Shown: in pieces, positions 10,990-21,935 of the stretch
Layout of the letters: each line of letters opens with the position of its first letter
Position numbering within the stretch: position 1 is the first letter of the stretch
NCBI GenBank assembly: GCA_958450365.1
Contig: CAUEEP010000754.1
Coordinates: 962,001-1,026,000, forward strand
Direction: 5' to 3'
From: Mesorhabditis belari
Taxonomy: Eukaryota; Nematoda; Chromadorea; Rhabditida; Rhabditidae
DNA length: 64,000 bases
Program-made: the position numbers and the translations under genes
Notes under the pieces: model-generated
What the model saw: only the letters and a program-made list of their open reading frames with translations
Databases searched by the model: none
Told to the model about the DNA's origin: nothing

Positions 10990-11140
10990 AACCCGAGAAA
11001 AATGCACCGTTTTGGGAAGAAAACCGGGAATTTACGAGGGGTGTCAAAGTGGCTCCGTGGCGCAGTGGCTAGCGTGCTTGGTTTCGAGGTGAGCGTCGCT
11101 TGGGGGGCTCGAGGGTTCGATCCCGGCCACGGCTTTTTGA
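10990..11140 (+). mobile_element. Solo half of the divergent tRNA-like element family
   Basis: The stretch GAAGAAAACCGGGAATTTAC followed by an A box (TGGCGCAGTGGCTAGC) at about 11058 and a B box (GGGTTCGATCCC) matches the right half, core included, of the complete elements at 11706-12017 and 12444-12757. No minus-strand partner is present to the left. Confidence 0.65.
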
Positions 11141-11416
11141 AGGAACAGATTCGTATTTTTAATCAAAAAGAAAATCAACGGCTTTTCATAGATAATATTC
11201 TTGAATTCAAAGCAATTCTTAAAATGTGACAACTTTTCTTTGAGATTTTGATTGCTTTGTTTCAAGGGAAAGGATAGAAATAATAAAATTAACAAAAAAA
11301 TGCAATCAAACAGTTTCAATGATTTCGATAGGGCCTAGAAGTAACCCGTAGCGAATTTTTGAGAGAATTTGAAAAGGAATTCCTTCTCAGAAAAGGAATT
11401 AGCTGTTTCTCTGTCT

Positions 11417-14400
11417 TTAAGCAGCTGCTTCGGCAATCTCGGCAAGTGGCTCGAGAACAGGCACGAATTTGTTGGATTTCCCGGATTGTCGCCTCGTTCG
11501 ACCTTCATCAGTGGCGCGTTCCTCGTCGCAAGGACTCTAAAAGAGAAAACTGTTATCGAAATTTGTAGTATGTAGTAAACGGGTAATAGTTTAGAATGAT
11601 GTATGGTGATTTGGGTTTGAATTGGCTTCAAATTGGCTTCAAATAAAGCTCCAGGACTGTACTTATAGCTATAGGATAGCCTAGAGTAGATTTTCTTTGC
11701 CCTGATCAATTTAAAAAATCAAAAAGCTTCGAGAGGGATTGAACCCTCGACCCCTTCCTCGACCCTTGACTTGAAGCTAAGCACGCTAGCCACTGCGCCA
11801 TGGGGGAGCTCGGAGAGCGGCGAAAATTTTCAGTTTTCTTCCCAAGCTTTCCCTTCCGAAGAAAACCAGAGGGAAATGCAGTGTTTTGGGAACAAAACCA
11901 CGAATTTTCGTCGTCTCTCAAGGCCCTCCGTGGCGCAGTGGCTAGCGCGTTTCGCTTTGAGTCAGCGATTGGCTGCGGCTCGAGGGTTCGATCCCGGCCC
12001 AAGCTTTTTCATTTTCTAACTTTTAAATTTGAATTCAATCAAAGTATGACTTTGATTAGAATAGTTAAAATTTACAAAGATCGATTTTCTAACCGTTGGC
12101 CTAGCTTCGATAACGTCAGTTAGATAAACATCTGGCAGAAGTTGATCGTGGCTCTCCTCTCTAACCAATCTAACCGATCCAGGGTTCTCTTTGACGTTCT
12201 GAAATTGGTGAGTTAAAATAGTTAAAGGATAAAGTCGTATTAGATCTCTCTGTTGCTCTAGCATTGCTCTAACCTGCTCAAAAGCGATCAATTGACGCCA
12301 AAAGCCGAGATTCGGGCGCACCATTGGCCGCTTTGCCTTCATCAAATGGTAGGCGTCACGCAAAGATCGGCAATAGTATCTAAATGGATTTTAGATAGAT
12401 AGATATCGATTTAATATGTAATTGAGGCTTTTGCTTTGCTTGATCAAAAAATCAAAAAAGCTCTATCAGGGATCGAACCCTCGACCCATTCCTCGACCCC
12501 AGATTTGAAGCTAAGCACGCTAGCCACTGCGCCATGAGGAACTAAAAACCTGGCTCGAAAATTCCCACTTTCTACCCAAGTTTTCCTAAAGTGAAGAAAA
12601 CCCAAGGAAAATCCATCGGTTTGGGAAGAAAACCGGGAATTTTCGGGAGGTTCCAGATTGCCAGGTGGCCTAGTGGTTAGTGCGCTTGGCTTCGAGTCAG
12701 GGGTCAAGATGAAGGGGTCGAGGGTTCGATCCCTGCTAGAGGTTTTTGATTTTTTAACTTCAGCAGACCAACTTTGTGAGATAGGCGAGCACGATCGAGG
12801 CCGAACGCGACACTCCGGCTACACAATGCACAAGAACTCGACCACCGTCCTCGAGAATGGCTCGAATCTGGAAATCATTGACTATAAACATTGAACTTTG
12901 TGCTTTGTTTTGATCTTTATGGGGAAAAGAGACCGATCACGTGGTCTTGTCATTCAAAACAAATCCTTTTTTCACAAAAAACAACCATGTTTATGAGAAA
13001 AACGTGATTTTAATGCAATTTCAATAATTCAATAATTTCAATAGTCTTTCAGTAGCTTTTAAATCATTTCCAAACCATTTCCAAATCCCTCCTTCAAATC
13101 CTCTACAAAAAACCCCCACTATTGCATTATTTATCGAATTTTAACACCTAAAAAACAAAATAAATTGAATCTTCAAAATTTTAAGTCAAAAACTCGAACT
13201 TTACATGTTTTTAGAGGCTTTTAAAGGGATTTTTCTCAAAATTTCCCATCAAATTCATCGACGTGACCAAAAATCTTAAAACTCTATTCTCTTTTCAATT
13301 TTTTTTTCGCCAAAAACGTCAAAACATCTTTCGTCAAATGTTCAAATGTTTAAATTTCCGAAAAAGAAAAGAATTTCCGTGTTCTGAATGGGAGAAAGGG
13401 GAAATGATAAGAGTCGATCAACAGAAAAAAATGGAAATGAGAAAAAAAGGCGACCACGTGCTTTCATGAGGTCAATTTGAAATTTAAAGGGAATTTTACG
13501 CATTTTCTGTCGTTAACTATAAAAAAGTTTAAGAATTTGAGAAAAAATATTTTTTCTTTTCAGCGTTTGAAAATATTCAAAAGGGAAGAAGAAAGAAGGA
13601 AGAAGGAAAAGGAAAAGAAAGAAGGAAAAGGAAAAAGAAAGAAGGAAGAAGAAAGAAGGAAAAGAAAGAAGGAAAAAGAAAGAAGGAAGAAGAAAGAAGG
13701 AAGAAGGAAAAAGAAAGAAGGAAGAAGGAAGAAGAAAGAAGGAAGAAGGAAAAAGGAAAAGGAAAAAGGAAGAAGGAAAGAAAAAGACAAGAAAAAAGAA
13801 GAAAATAATGAAATTATCCAATTTTTCGCCTCTGGGATACGGTAGGTCAAAAAAGACAAAAGACAGACAAAAAGACAGACAGTCGGGGTACGGTAGTTTT
13901 CTCTTTTTTCTTTTTTCACAATTTATTTTTTTTTCGTCAATTGCGATATTTTTTATTTTTTTAATCTTATTTTTGATTTAACCTTATTTTTATTTAATCA
14001 AGGGCAGAATTTGACTTATTTTGCGCACCTGAACATTTGCGCACCTTTTTTCTTTGGAAATGGCTTTTGAAAGGCCGTAGAGCTTCAAAAATGTTTTCGT
14101 ATAAGGGATTTCATGGCCGTATCCTTGTCGTATACCGTATTCTCGAATAGTAGTGCACCCAAAGCTTTGCCTAAATTGCTTGAAATCTCGAAAAGCGCTA
14201 GAACCTGGGGGTGGGACGAATGCGACCTTTTTTCCCTGGAAAAGGCTTTAGGAAAGGCCATAGAGCTTCAAAATGTTTTCATATAAGGGAATCCTATGCG
14301 TAGATCCCGAATTTCGACAAATCAGACCTCGCTTACACGTCAATTTTGGGCTAAAAGGCAAAAACTGCGGAAAAGCGTTAAAGTTGCGTAGTTTTTGCCT

Positions 14401-16859
14401 TTTAGCCCAAATTTGATGTGTCAGTGAGGTCTGATTTGTCGAAATTAGGAATCTACGCATACGATTCCCTTATATGAAAACATTTTTGAAGCTCTACGGC
14501 CTTTCCTAAAGCCTTTTCCAGCGAAAAAAAGGTGAGCAAATGTCCAGGTGCGCAAAAAAGTCGCATTTTTTTCACCCCAAATTTCTTTTATTTCTTGAGT
14601 TTTACTATTTAGTTTTCTTATTTGGTTTTCTGATTTAGGTTTATTACTATTTTCTTATTGTTTTATTATTTAGTTTTGTTATTTAATCACTTGCGATATT
14701 TTCTTATTTAAGCTCAGTCCCCAATCTCCCGTATTAGATGTGTTTTTTGAACCTGTGGTTTATCTTAGACTTTTCTCTCTTTTTCTAAGGGGCAACGTGT
14801 CCCCAACCTCTTTATCAGCTCCATTTTTTTTTCGTTCTCTTTTCAAACCCCATCACATGGCACTCAGACGCGTTTTTTTCTGATTTTATGACTTATCCGA
14901 AAAAAAAGATAAAACCAAACAGATTTTATCGATAATTTTACAAGCTGAGCGAAGATCGGTTTGTCTTTTCAACCATAAACAAACCCGATCTACTAGAGCG
15001 CATTACTAGCTTTTTTTTCTCCATAACATCACCAATTTACAACGGATTTCTTTAATTCTTTTTATAATAGATTCCTCTTGAAAAATTTATTATATAGATA
15101 TTAGGTTTATGCGAGAAATTTGAGTTTACGGTGGTAAAATAGGAATTGAAGAAACTATTAGAAGATCTCTTTTGGCAAAGTTGAACGAAATAAATCAAAA
15201 ACAATACCCCAATCTTTGATCAACTCAACAATCTTATCTTTCCCTTCATTTCTCACGTAAAAATCTGTCTTTGAAAAAGTTGACTGAAAACATCCATCAA
15301 GAACAACATCAGAGTGGGAAAATAGAGAAATTTTGAAATTTTGAATTTTCTATATGATTCAAAACTAAAATCTACCTAGAGGTCCTCTCTTTAGTGTGTT
15401 TTTATTTTTAAGCTCAAAGTATACGGTTTGCAATCAATCGGACGGGAACACTGACAACCTTTTGTTCCCTTAAAGCCATTGATCTTTTGGTGGAATGGGA
15501 AAAGAAGGGACCAGCTGGGAAAAGAGAGGAAAAACTCGTCCGGGCAAAGTCCTTTCATTTCCCATTGGGCCCTTTCCGCTTTTCGAAAATTTCTGTGGGA
15601 ATCACGTGAACGAGAGATCTCTTTCATGACTCTAAGCCGATGAATAGATCGCTTATGAAAGATGATGAGGATCTGTGATTTGAGATGCAGATAGAATCTA
15701 CGATATTTGACTGAGTTTATGGATAATTCGATCACTTTTCAGTATACAGGATGATGAGATCAAGGCTATTCAGAATTTAAAATAACTTTTTTGAATAAAG
15801 ATCACTTTTCTCTACATTTACTATATCTCGCGTATGTTCTTTGGTCTTTCGAAAGATTCTCGAGGAAAGGAAAAAACTGATAGCGATAAGTCTAAAATTC
15901 AAATTCAACATTTCCTATTGAAATTCAAGCACTTTCCTTGTCTCTCCCAGTTCACTCAAATCAACACTTCCCCTTGCTCTTGTTTATGACAACAATTCCC
16001 TTTTCTTTGCCTTTTTCTTTTCCTTTTCTTCAGGAATCTTTCAAAAGAACAAAGTGCATATGGGAAATAAATAAATAGAGATAAATAGATATGAAATAGT
16101 TGATGAAAAGTCGAAGAAGAATGGGATCGGTTAGATAGGTACATGAAACTTGTAGTTAAACTGTAGTTAAACTGTAGTCTAACATCTATTCATTGTTGTT
16201 GAAATTTTGATACAGCAAGCTTTTGGGTAAGAAAATTGGATAGTTAAGTGAAATTTGGGCTTCTAGTTTTTTTGGGTAGTCTGGGGAAGTCTAGGGAAAT
16301 CTAGGGAAGTCTAGGGAAGTCTAGGGAAGTCTAGGGAACTCTAAGGAAGTCTAGGGAAGTCTAAGGAAGTCTGGGGAAGTCTAGGGAAGTCTAGGGAAGT
16401 CTAAGGAAGTCTGGGGAAGTCTAGGGAAGTCTAGGGAGAAATTTGAAATCATAAGTAATGTCTTTTTAAGTAACGTTCAAATATAAACCTGATCACTTTG
16501 CAATTCGAGATGTGGATAGATGTAGGTTTGTGGAGTGTCCTCTAACCAAAGTTTTGTCCTCTGGATATCGCCAAGACTTCGTAAACTTGGCACCTAGAGA
16601 ATGAGAGATGGAAAGGCTTTTTAAAAGTTGTCTAGAGTTGTCTAGAGTTGTCTAGAGTTGTCTAGAGTTGTCTAGAGTTGTCTAGAGTCTAGAGATTCCT
16701 TTTTTGATTTCAAACCTCAGTCGTTGCATTGATGATATGCGTGACTTTATTCGACTTCATTGTCTCTGCATTCAACGCCGAAACTCCACAAATCATCAAT
16801 CCGGGCACAATCTCAGACAACATTGCATACTCCGGATTCACATGAAATGAGATTGACAT
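11417..16859 (-). CDS. Dual-specificity protein phosphatase (atypical DUSP14/18-like)
   Basis: Six exons, all in phase: 16716-16859, 16489-16593, 12773-12867, 12274-12379, 12094-12198, 11417-11536; 224 residues. Removes phosphate from Ser/Thr/Tyr, usually on MAP kinases (family knowledge). Exon 1 starts MSISFHVNPEYAML and contains the IVPGLMICG strand. Exon 2 holds LWLEDTPQTYIYPHL with the catalytic-acid region. Exon 3 carries the P-loop VHCVAGVSRSASIVLAYL (nucleophile Cys, Arg and Ser present). Exon 4 has the conserved DAYHLMKAKRPMVRPNLG and GFWRQL block. Exons 5-6 are a polar tail ending ILE-like PVLEPLAEIAEAAA. Exon 2 joins exon 3 with no residues missing relative to the human family, across a 3.6-kb intron full of repeats. 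The ATG lies four bases after a TTTCAG acceptor. Introns 3 and 5 each hold one divergent tRNA-like element. Confidence 0.88.
11706..12017. mobile_element. Divergent tRNA-like inverted-repeat element, copy 1 (DUSP intron 5)
   Basis: The left half reads on the minus strand (A box near 11795-11810, B box near 11735-11745, GAACCCTCGAC on plus). The right half reads on the plus strand (TGGCGCAGTGGCTAGC near 11930, GGGTTCGATCCC near 11985). Both ends terminate in AAGCTTTTT/AAAAAGCTT with T-runs outside, like Pol III terminators. The core contains GAAAATTTTCAGTTTTCTTC inverted against GGGAACAAAACCACGAATTT, so the whole unit can fold back. Confidence 0.75.
12444..12757. mobile_element. Divergent tRNA-like inverted-repeat element, copy 2 (DUSP intron 3)
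   Basis: Left half minus (GATCGAACCCTCGACC, A box complement GCTAGCCACTGCGCCA), right half plus (TGGCCTAGTGGTTAGTGC, GGGTTCGATCCC). The anticodon position reads TCA in the left half and TCG in the right. Ends are AAAAAATCAAAAAAGC and its inverse TTTTTGATTTTTT. The element fills intron 3 almost completely: it ends about 16 bp before the exon at 12773. Confidence 0.75.
13575..13802. repeat. GA-rich purine tract (AAGAAGGAAGAAGGA)
   Basis: An almost pure purine run of over 200 bp, capable of triplex/H-DNA. The inverted copy at 40370-40510 is attached to the same flanking sequence, so the tract belongs to a repeated element. ORFs on both strands here are low-complexity artefacts. Confidence 0.9.
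13830..14585. mobile_element. Foldback element, copy A
   Basis: After GGATACGGTAGGTC and a paired GGGGTACGGTAG the sequence runs to a palindrome at about 14268-14490: ATCCCGAATTTCGACAAATC on one side and its inverse on the other, meeting around a GCAAAAACTGCGGAAAAGCG loop. The flanks carry GGCGCACAAATG-like ends and CATAAGGGAATC arms. A TIR-like CCGTATTCTCGAATAGTAGT is embedded at about 14135. The same block occurs inverted at 39790-40370. Confidence 0.75.
14985..15165 (-). repeat. Diverged end of the ~100 bp-unit satellite element
   Basis: Resembles, with many changes, the terminal 190 bp of the elements at 18555 and 43745: TTTACAACGGATTTCTTTAA, AATAGATTCC, TATTAGGTTTATG, GTGGTAAAATAGG. No satellite units follow it. 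Confidence 0.5.
16268..16440. repeat. 10-bp tandem repeat (GTCTAGGGAA)
   Basis: About 17 copies with AAGG/GGGG variants, in the large DUSP intron region next to exon 2. A second 10-bp array, GTTGTCTAGA, lies at 16625-16690 between exons 1 and 2. Confidence 0.9.
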
Positions 16860-16894
16860 TTTTCTGAAATGTTTTTATAGTTTTCTTTTGTTTT

Positions 16895-17135
16895 TTTCTT
16901 TAAAAAGATGTAAAGAAAATGAAGAGAAGATCAAAAAATCAAAAAAAGAGCTTTAAAAGATCTTTAGACGATCAAAAAGAGCTTGAAAAGATCTTTAAAA
17001 GATCAAAAAAGCTCTTTAAAAGATCTTTAGACGATCAAAAGATCAAAAGCTCTTTAAAACGATCTTTAGAAGATCAAAAAGCCCTTTAAAATATCAAAAA
17101 GCTCTTTAAAAAGATGCTACAATATCAAAAGACCA
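16895..17135. repeat. ~20-bp diverged tandem repeat (AAAAGATCTTTAGACGATCA)
   Basis: Roughly ten diverged copies containing palindromic AGATCT, immediately upstream of the DUSP gene start. The rest of 17135-17640 is AT-rich with no recognised feature. Confidence 0.75.
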
Positions 17136-17644
17136 AAGAAGATCTTAAAAAAGAAAAATTAAACTAATATAATCAATGAAAAGGCATAGAAAAGAAAGTT
17201 AACTGTAAAAGAACTTTAAGAGAACTGTAGAAGAACTCTAGAAGAACTCTAGAAGAACTCTAGAAGTAGATGAATGTCTGGAATAGAACAGACAGACAGC
17301 CTCTAAAGAACGACTCTAGAGAAATGAGGAAAAGCTCTATCGATGCTCTATTGATGCTCTATTTGTTGATGTTCTGTGAACGAAGAGATCCCCCAAGTTC
17401 TCTAGAGACTCTCAACTCTAAAAGTCAATGAACGACCAAGAATCTGTTCATTCGATCTCCATTCCTTCCTGAGCTCTGATTTCTTTATCTTCTTCTCATC
17501 TTCCTTGAGTTGTGAAAAGGCAATCAACTATTTCAGAGTACCAGCTGGCGAGGCTTGGCTTTTGCCAAAGTCAAAATCAAAGCCAAAGCTCCAGGAAAAC
17601 CATCCCAGCTAGCAAAAAGCAAAAATTTGAAAGAAATTTGCAAG

Positions 17645-17912
17645 CCAAGGACTCGAACCCGAGCAAAAAATGCCTAGTTGGTTTTGTATACAAGGAGCTT
17701 ATCCACTAGGCTAAACCCTCACATTGATGTTGGGGGATGAAAAGGGTTTTAATCGTCGCCTGAGAAAAGCGAAAGGTTGCGTTCTAAAGAGAAGTAGGGA
17801 TTAAGTTAACTTCTTCTGGGGGAAGGATCAACTGCCTTGTGGTGTAATGGTTAGCACGATTGGTCGGTGGCCGAATGGTCGAGGGTTCGAGTCTCGGTGG
17901 TGACTTTTTGAG
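17645..17912. mobile_element. Divergent tRNA-like element, copy 3
   Basis: Minus half: GGTTCGAGTCC B box and TAGCCTAGTGGATAAG A box, read from 17715 down to 17648. Plus half: TGGTGTAATGGTTAGCAC A box near 17840 and GGGTTCGAGTC B box near 17883. The arms are less alike than in the other copies, and the spacer has no clear foldback, so this pair may be two independent tRNA-like sequences. Confidence 0.5.
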
Positions 17913-18049
17913 TTTAAAATTTTTGAAAACAAGATACTAGATTTGGATTCTATTAAGTTTTAATATGTTAATAGAGATTGAAATTTAAATTTACCTAGCA
18001 GGACATTTCAAAGTCGAGTTTAACCATAAATCTTTACACAAAGGCTTTT

Positions 18050-18195
18050 AAAGTCAGAGTCAAAGCCAAAGCCAAGGCTAGAGCCAGAGCCAGAGCTAAA
18101 GCCAGAGCTAAAGCCAGAGCCAGAGCCAGAGCTAAAGCCAAAGCCAATGCTAGAGCCAAACCAAATCCAAATCCAAAGCCAAAGCCAAAAGCTGT
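18050..18195. repeat. 6-bp tandem repeat (AGCCAA/AGCCAG)
   Basis: Simple hexanucleotide array. The spurious minus-strand ORF reads GSGFSSGFSSG. The following 18240-18480 is C-rich with CACGTG motifs and no gene. Confidence 0.9.
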
Positions 18196-18554
18196 AGACA
18201 CACTGAATGTCGACCAAAGACAAGCCCAAAAAATAGCAACTGTGAAAGGATTTGGTCGGCCGGGTGGAGTTGAGGGAAAGAGAGGGGCGGATCTTTTCCC
18301 TTTCCCCCCTTCTCCCCCATTGAAAAGACACGTGCCCAGCCCCCAGCACTCACGTGCATCGCTCTCTCACACACAAAAAAGACTAGAGCCAAGTCCTCCA
18401 GGATTTTGCCCTCTAATCCTTTCCCCCCTCCAGCAGATATCTGATCGAATGTACCTTGATCCGCTGTGGCATTGAACTATGTTTAAAATTGATTCACCAG
18501 AGTGTTCAATCATTAACTAGACCACTGAACTAGGCTCTGACACATCATCGCCCT

Positions 18555-19262
18555 TTTTTTGCTCATAAAATTACCAATTCACAACGAATTCGTTTAATTC
18601 TTTTTCCAATAGATTCTCCATGAAAAATCCTATAAAATAAATATTGGGTTTATCAGGGAAAAGTTGAGTTTTGTGGGGTAAAATCGGGGTTGAAGTTGGT
18701 GCGACACTTTGTGCGTTCTCTGTGCGTTCTTTTCATGTTGCTCGTAAGGAAAAACAGCGTCTGGCACACGGGCCTAGGGAAAGACCATCAGAAAGTCGGG
18801 GCTCGGCCGGTTTAATTACCCAAATGTGCGTACCCTTAACGTCAATGGTAAGTAAAGACGGCATCTGGCACACGGCCTCCCGGTAAGGGCTCGGAAAGCC
18901 CCCTTGGGCCGGTTCAATTACCCAAGTTGCCAGAAGCCGAAAAGAACGCACAAAGCACTTCCCCCATGGTGCGTACCCTTGACGTTACTCATAGGGAAAA
19001 ACGGCATCTGGCACACGGCCTCCCGGTAAGGGCATCGGAAAGCCCTCTTGGCCGGTTTAATTACCCAAGTGTGCGTACCCTTGACGTCACTCGTTGGAAA
19101 AATCGGTTTCTGGCACCCGGGCCTGGGTAAACCCTTTCGGAAACCCCAGGCAGCCGGTTTAATTACCCAAGTTGCCAGAAGCCGATTTTTTTGGACGACA
19201 CGGACGACGACAAAAGAACACACAAAGCACTTCCCTTAATGCCATTATTTTACCCCGAAATC
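18555..19262 (-). mobile_element. ~0.7 kb element with ~100 bp internal tandem units, inverted copy
   Basis: The terminal ~190 bp (AATAGATTCTCCATGAAAAA, TATTGGGTTTATCAGGG, GGTTGAAGTTGGTG) matches, inverted, the ends at 22920-23115, 40525-40720 and 43740-43935. Four internal units follow, each with a TCTGGCACACGG motif, GGCCGGTTTAATTACCCAA and GTGCGTACCCTTGACGT. The right end carries AAGAACACACAAAGCACTTC. No ORF with coding character. Minisatellite interiors are known from non-autonomous Helitrons, but no hairpin/CTRR end was established here. Confidence 0.75.
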
Positions 19263-19789
19263 CTTCCGAATTCACCCAAAATTTCTAAACTTCAAATAAA
19301 CTACGGTAAACTCATTGAAAAAGCTGAGCGGAAGTAATGAAATTTCGAAAATCCCTTGTGATTTCTCAAAAATTGGTAAGAAAATTGAGAAAAGAGCGCC
19401 AATTTTCTTGAAGTGATAAAAGCTTTCGCGTTTTTTTTTTCCAATTATTCTCTGATCTCCAACCTTTCAAAAGTTGGAAATAGAGTAATTGTGAACTTTT
19501 TTTTTATCTAAATATTGCTATCAAAAAAGCGGAACACGTGAAAGAACGAACAGAAATGGCGATGACGCATGCAAAGCGAACTTTTAGAGGCATTTATTCT
19601 GTTGTTTTTGCGAAAATCGTTTAGATAATCATAAATCTCTAAATATAGGACGCGATAAATAACGTTTTTTCTTTAGAAAACTCATTCAGAAACCATTCTA
19701 AACGTTTTTAAGCACTCTAGAATAAAAGCTGAATGAAATAGACAAACGAAGCTAGATTTTGAGTCATCGTGAAAAAGTTCTGCCATTTA

Positions 19790-20078
19790 AAATCAAAAAA
19801 TCAAGATTGAATGGCAGCATGGGGGATCGAACCCGGACCTTGTGGTTGGTAGAAAAGCGTTCTAACCACTGCACTATGAAGACAACGAGGAAGCTAGAAA
19901 AAAAAGCCACAAAAAGTCGCTCCCGGCCTTCCGACACTGCCAGAGCGAGTTATAAAGGCTTTTTTTCCGGTTTCCTCGGAGCCCCCATGGCGCAGTCGGT
20001 AGTAGGCTCGTCTACAGCCACGTACCATCCGGGTTCGACTCCTCGCCAATCTTTTCAAGCTGGAATTTCTATTTTTTA
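19790..20078. mobile_element. Divergent tRNA-like inverted-repeat element, copy 4
   Basis: Minus half: GGGTTCGATCCCCCATGC with A box TAGTGCAGTGGTTAGAA (19822-19890). Plus half: TGGCGCAGTCGGTAGTAGG (from about 19988) and CCGGGTTCGACTCC. Outer ends carry AAAATCAAAAAATCAAGATT and its partial inverse. Intergenic. Confidence 0.65.
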
Positions 20079-20334
20079 AGTGAAATGGTCAAATATATTA
20101 GATTTAGTTCTCTAACGTTTTTTTGAGATAAAACTGATTCAGAAATCGCATTCTAAACGTTTTTTGAAGGCTTTTTGAATGAAAGCTGCAAGCTGATTGA
20201 AATACGCAAACGTAAGCGATCTGGCACAACGGATTGAAGAAAAACGGTCAATTTAGTGAGGAAAATGCTTTATCTTTTCATAAATTCTGATGAATTCACC
20301 TGGAATTCACATTGGTGAGCTTTAAATGGTGAGC

Positions 20335-20425
20335 ATGAGCTTTAAAAGAGCTTCTTGAGCTTCCTAAAGCTTCTTAAAGCTTCTTAAAGCTTCTTAGAGC
20401 TTCTTGAGCTTCTTAAACGAGCCCT
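20335..20425. repeat. 10-bp tandem repeat (AGCTTCTTAA)
   Basis: About eight copies. Between 20425 and 20825 nothing is recognised apart from low-quality ORFs. Confidence 0.8.
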
Positions 20426-20827
20426 TTCTGTCGTCAGGCTCTTCACAATCACATAGCTTTTCTCATTGAAGAGTTCAGTGCGCTAGAAATCGTGTGTTTC
20501 CTCTTTTCAAGCGCAAAGTACATCAAGAAAAGATTGCTAATAGATTCATTTCATTCACGTGAATTTCACGAAAAGAGAGAAAGAAATGATCTCAAAAAGA
20601 ACATCGAAAAACAGCGCATGAAAAGTATCGATGAGAGAATCGAGAAATGAACGCACTCGGAAAGGTTTCTCTTTGAAAATCCTTAATTCACCACTCAAAT
20701 TGCTCATCTTTTTCCCGGAAAAGAACTCGTTGCACTCATCAAAATCGATCAAAATCGAATCCTTATCGTTGCTGGAACGTTATTCCTGAGAATCGATCAA
20801 AAATTGAAGTCAAGAAACGAAACACTC

Positions 20828-20990
20828 GGTGTTCTTTGTGCTCGCGCACAATCGCGCACTTTCTGGCACAGGGCGTTTACAGATACCCAGCCTCCTCGGC
20901 CTTCCCAAACTTCTCTGTCCACTCGTCCGCTGCCCATCCGCTGCCCATCCGCTGCCCATCCGCTGCCCATCCGCTACCCATCCGCTGCCT
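20828..20990 (+). repeat. Single diverged copy of the ~100 bp dispersed repeat followed by an 11-bp array
   Basis: GTGTTCTTTGTGCTCGCGCA, AATCGCGCACTTTCTGGCAC and GCGTTTACAGATA match the repeat at 1902-2265. Six copies of GCCCATCCGCT then occupy 20930-20990. Next come CTCAGGCTCA-rich stretches and an AATTCAACCTCGTC motif repeated to about 21310. Confidence 0.75.
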
Positions 20991-21794
20991 CGTCTGCTCC
21001 TTTGCTTGAGCTCAGGCTCAAATCCAGATTCGACCTCGTCTGCTGCTCGTCTTCCGCGCTTCTATTTCCGCCGCTTCGCTTGTATGCTCAGGCTTAGGCT
21101 CAGGCTCAAATCAGATCCGAATTGAATCATATTAAATCCGAGTTCAACCTCGTCGGCTGCTCGTCGGCCGCTCTTCCGCTGCTATGCTCAGGCTCAGATC
21201 AGATCCAAATTCAACCTCGTCTGCTGGTACTGTTTCCCGCCACTGTTTCCCGGTGCCACCCGAGGGCTCGATCGAATTGAGTCATATCAAATCCAAATTC
21301 AACCTCGCCTACTGCTAGGGATCACTGTAGCCACTAGTAAACGACTTTAGGGATTACTGTAGGCTGTAGACTGTAGACTGTAGACTACGAAGAAATTTAA
21401 CTCAAAATCTCAAAATAACCTGGACAAAGTTCTGGAGTCTAAAAAACCTCAAAAAAGTTGAGTCTGAGAGTCTGAAATCGGGAATTAATTAAAACCGGAA
21501 AGAGACGAGAAAAACGAGCAACAGTTGGAGGAGAATTAAAAGAATTGAACCCATTTGGATGAACTCCAAAAAAAACGGCTGACCATTGGGCGAGAGAGAG
21601 AAAAAAGAGCTGCCCTGTCATTGATCGTTTTTTTTCTCTTCAAAATTTTCGGGAGAACACACCCGCCTTGTGACTAGGACTAGGACTAAAGAACACTCTT
21701 TACACTCGACACTCGACTATCGCTGAAACCCAGCGCCAACAAAAGTTAGCTTTAGCTTTGAGGAGAAAGATCGAGCATACATTTTTGGGTTTTA

Positions 21795-21935
21795 GCTTTC
21801 TTGAGCTAGAGCTGGAGCTTGAGCTAGAGCTGGAGCCTGAGCTAGAGCTAGAGCTGGAGCCTGAGCTAGAGCTAGAGCTAGAGCTAGAGCTAGAGCTAGA
21901 GCTAGAGCTAGAGCTAGAGCTAGAGCTTGAGCTCT
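21795..21935. repeat. 6-bp tandem repeat (GAGCTA/GAGCTG)
   Basis: About 23 hexamers; the self-complementary AGCT core allows hairpins. The ELELELEL ORF is an artefact. Confidence 0.95.

Noticed and set aside
13477..13919. Lys/Glu-rich and Phe/Leu-rich ORFs on both strands
   Set aside because: Low-complexity purine tract; the same tract belongs to a repeated element.
18020..18475. ORFs over the AGCCAA repeat and C-rich region, up to 109 codons
   Set aside because: Hexamer repeat artefact; no splice-consistent extension or known domain.
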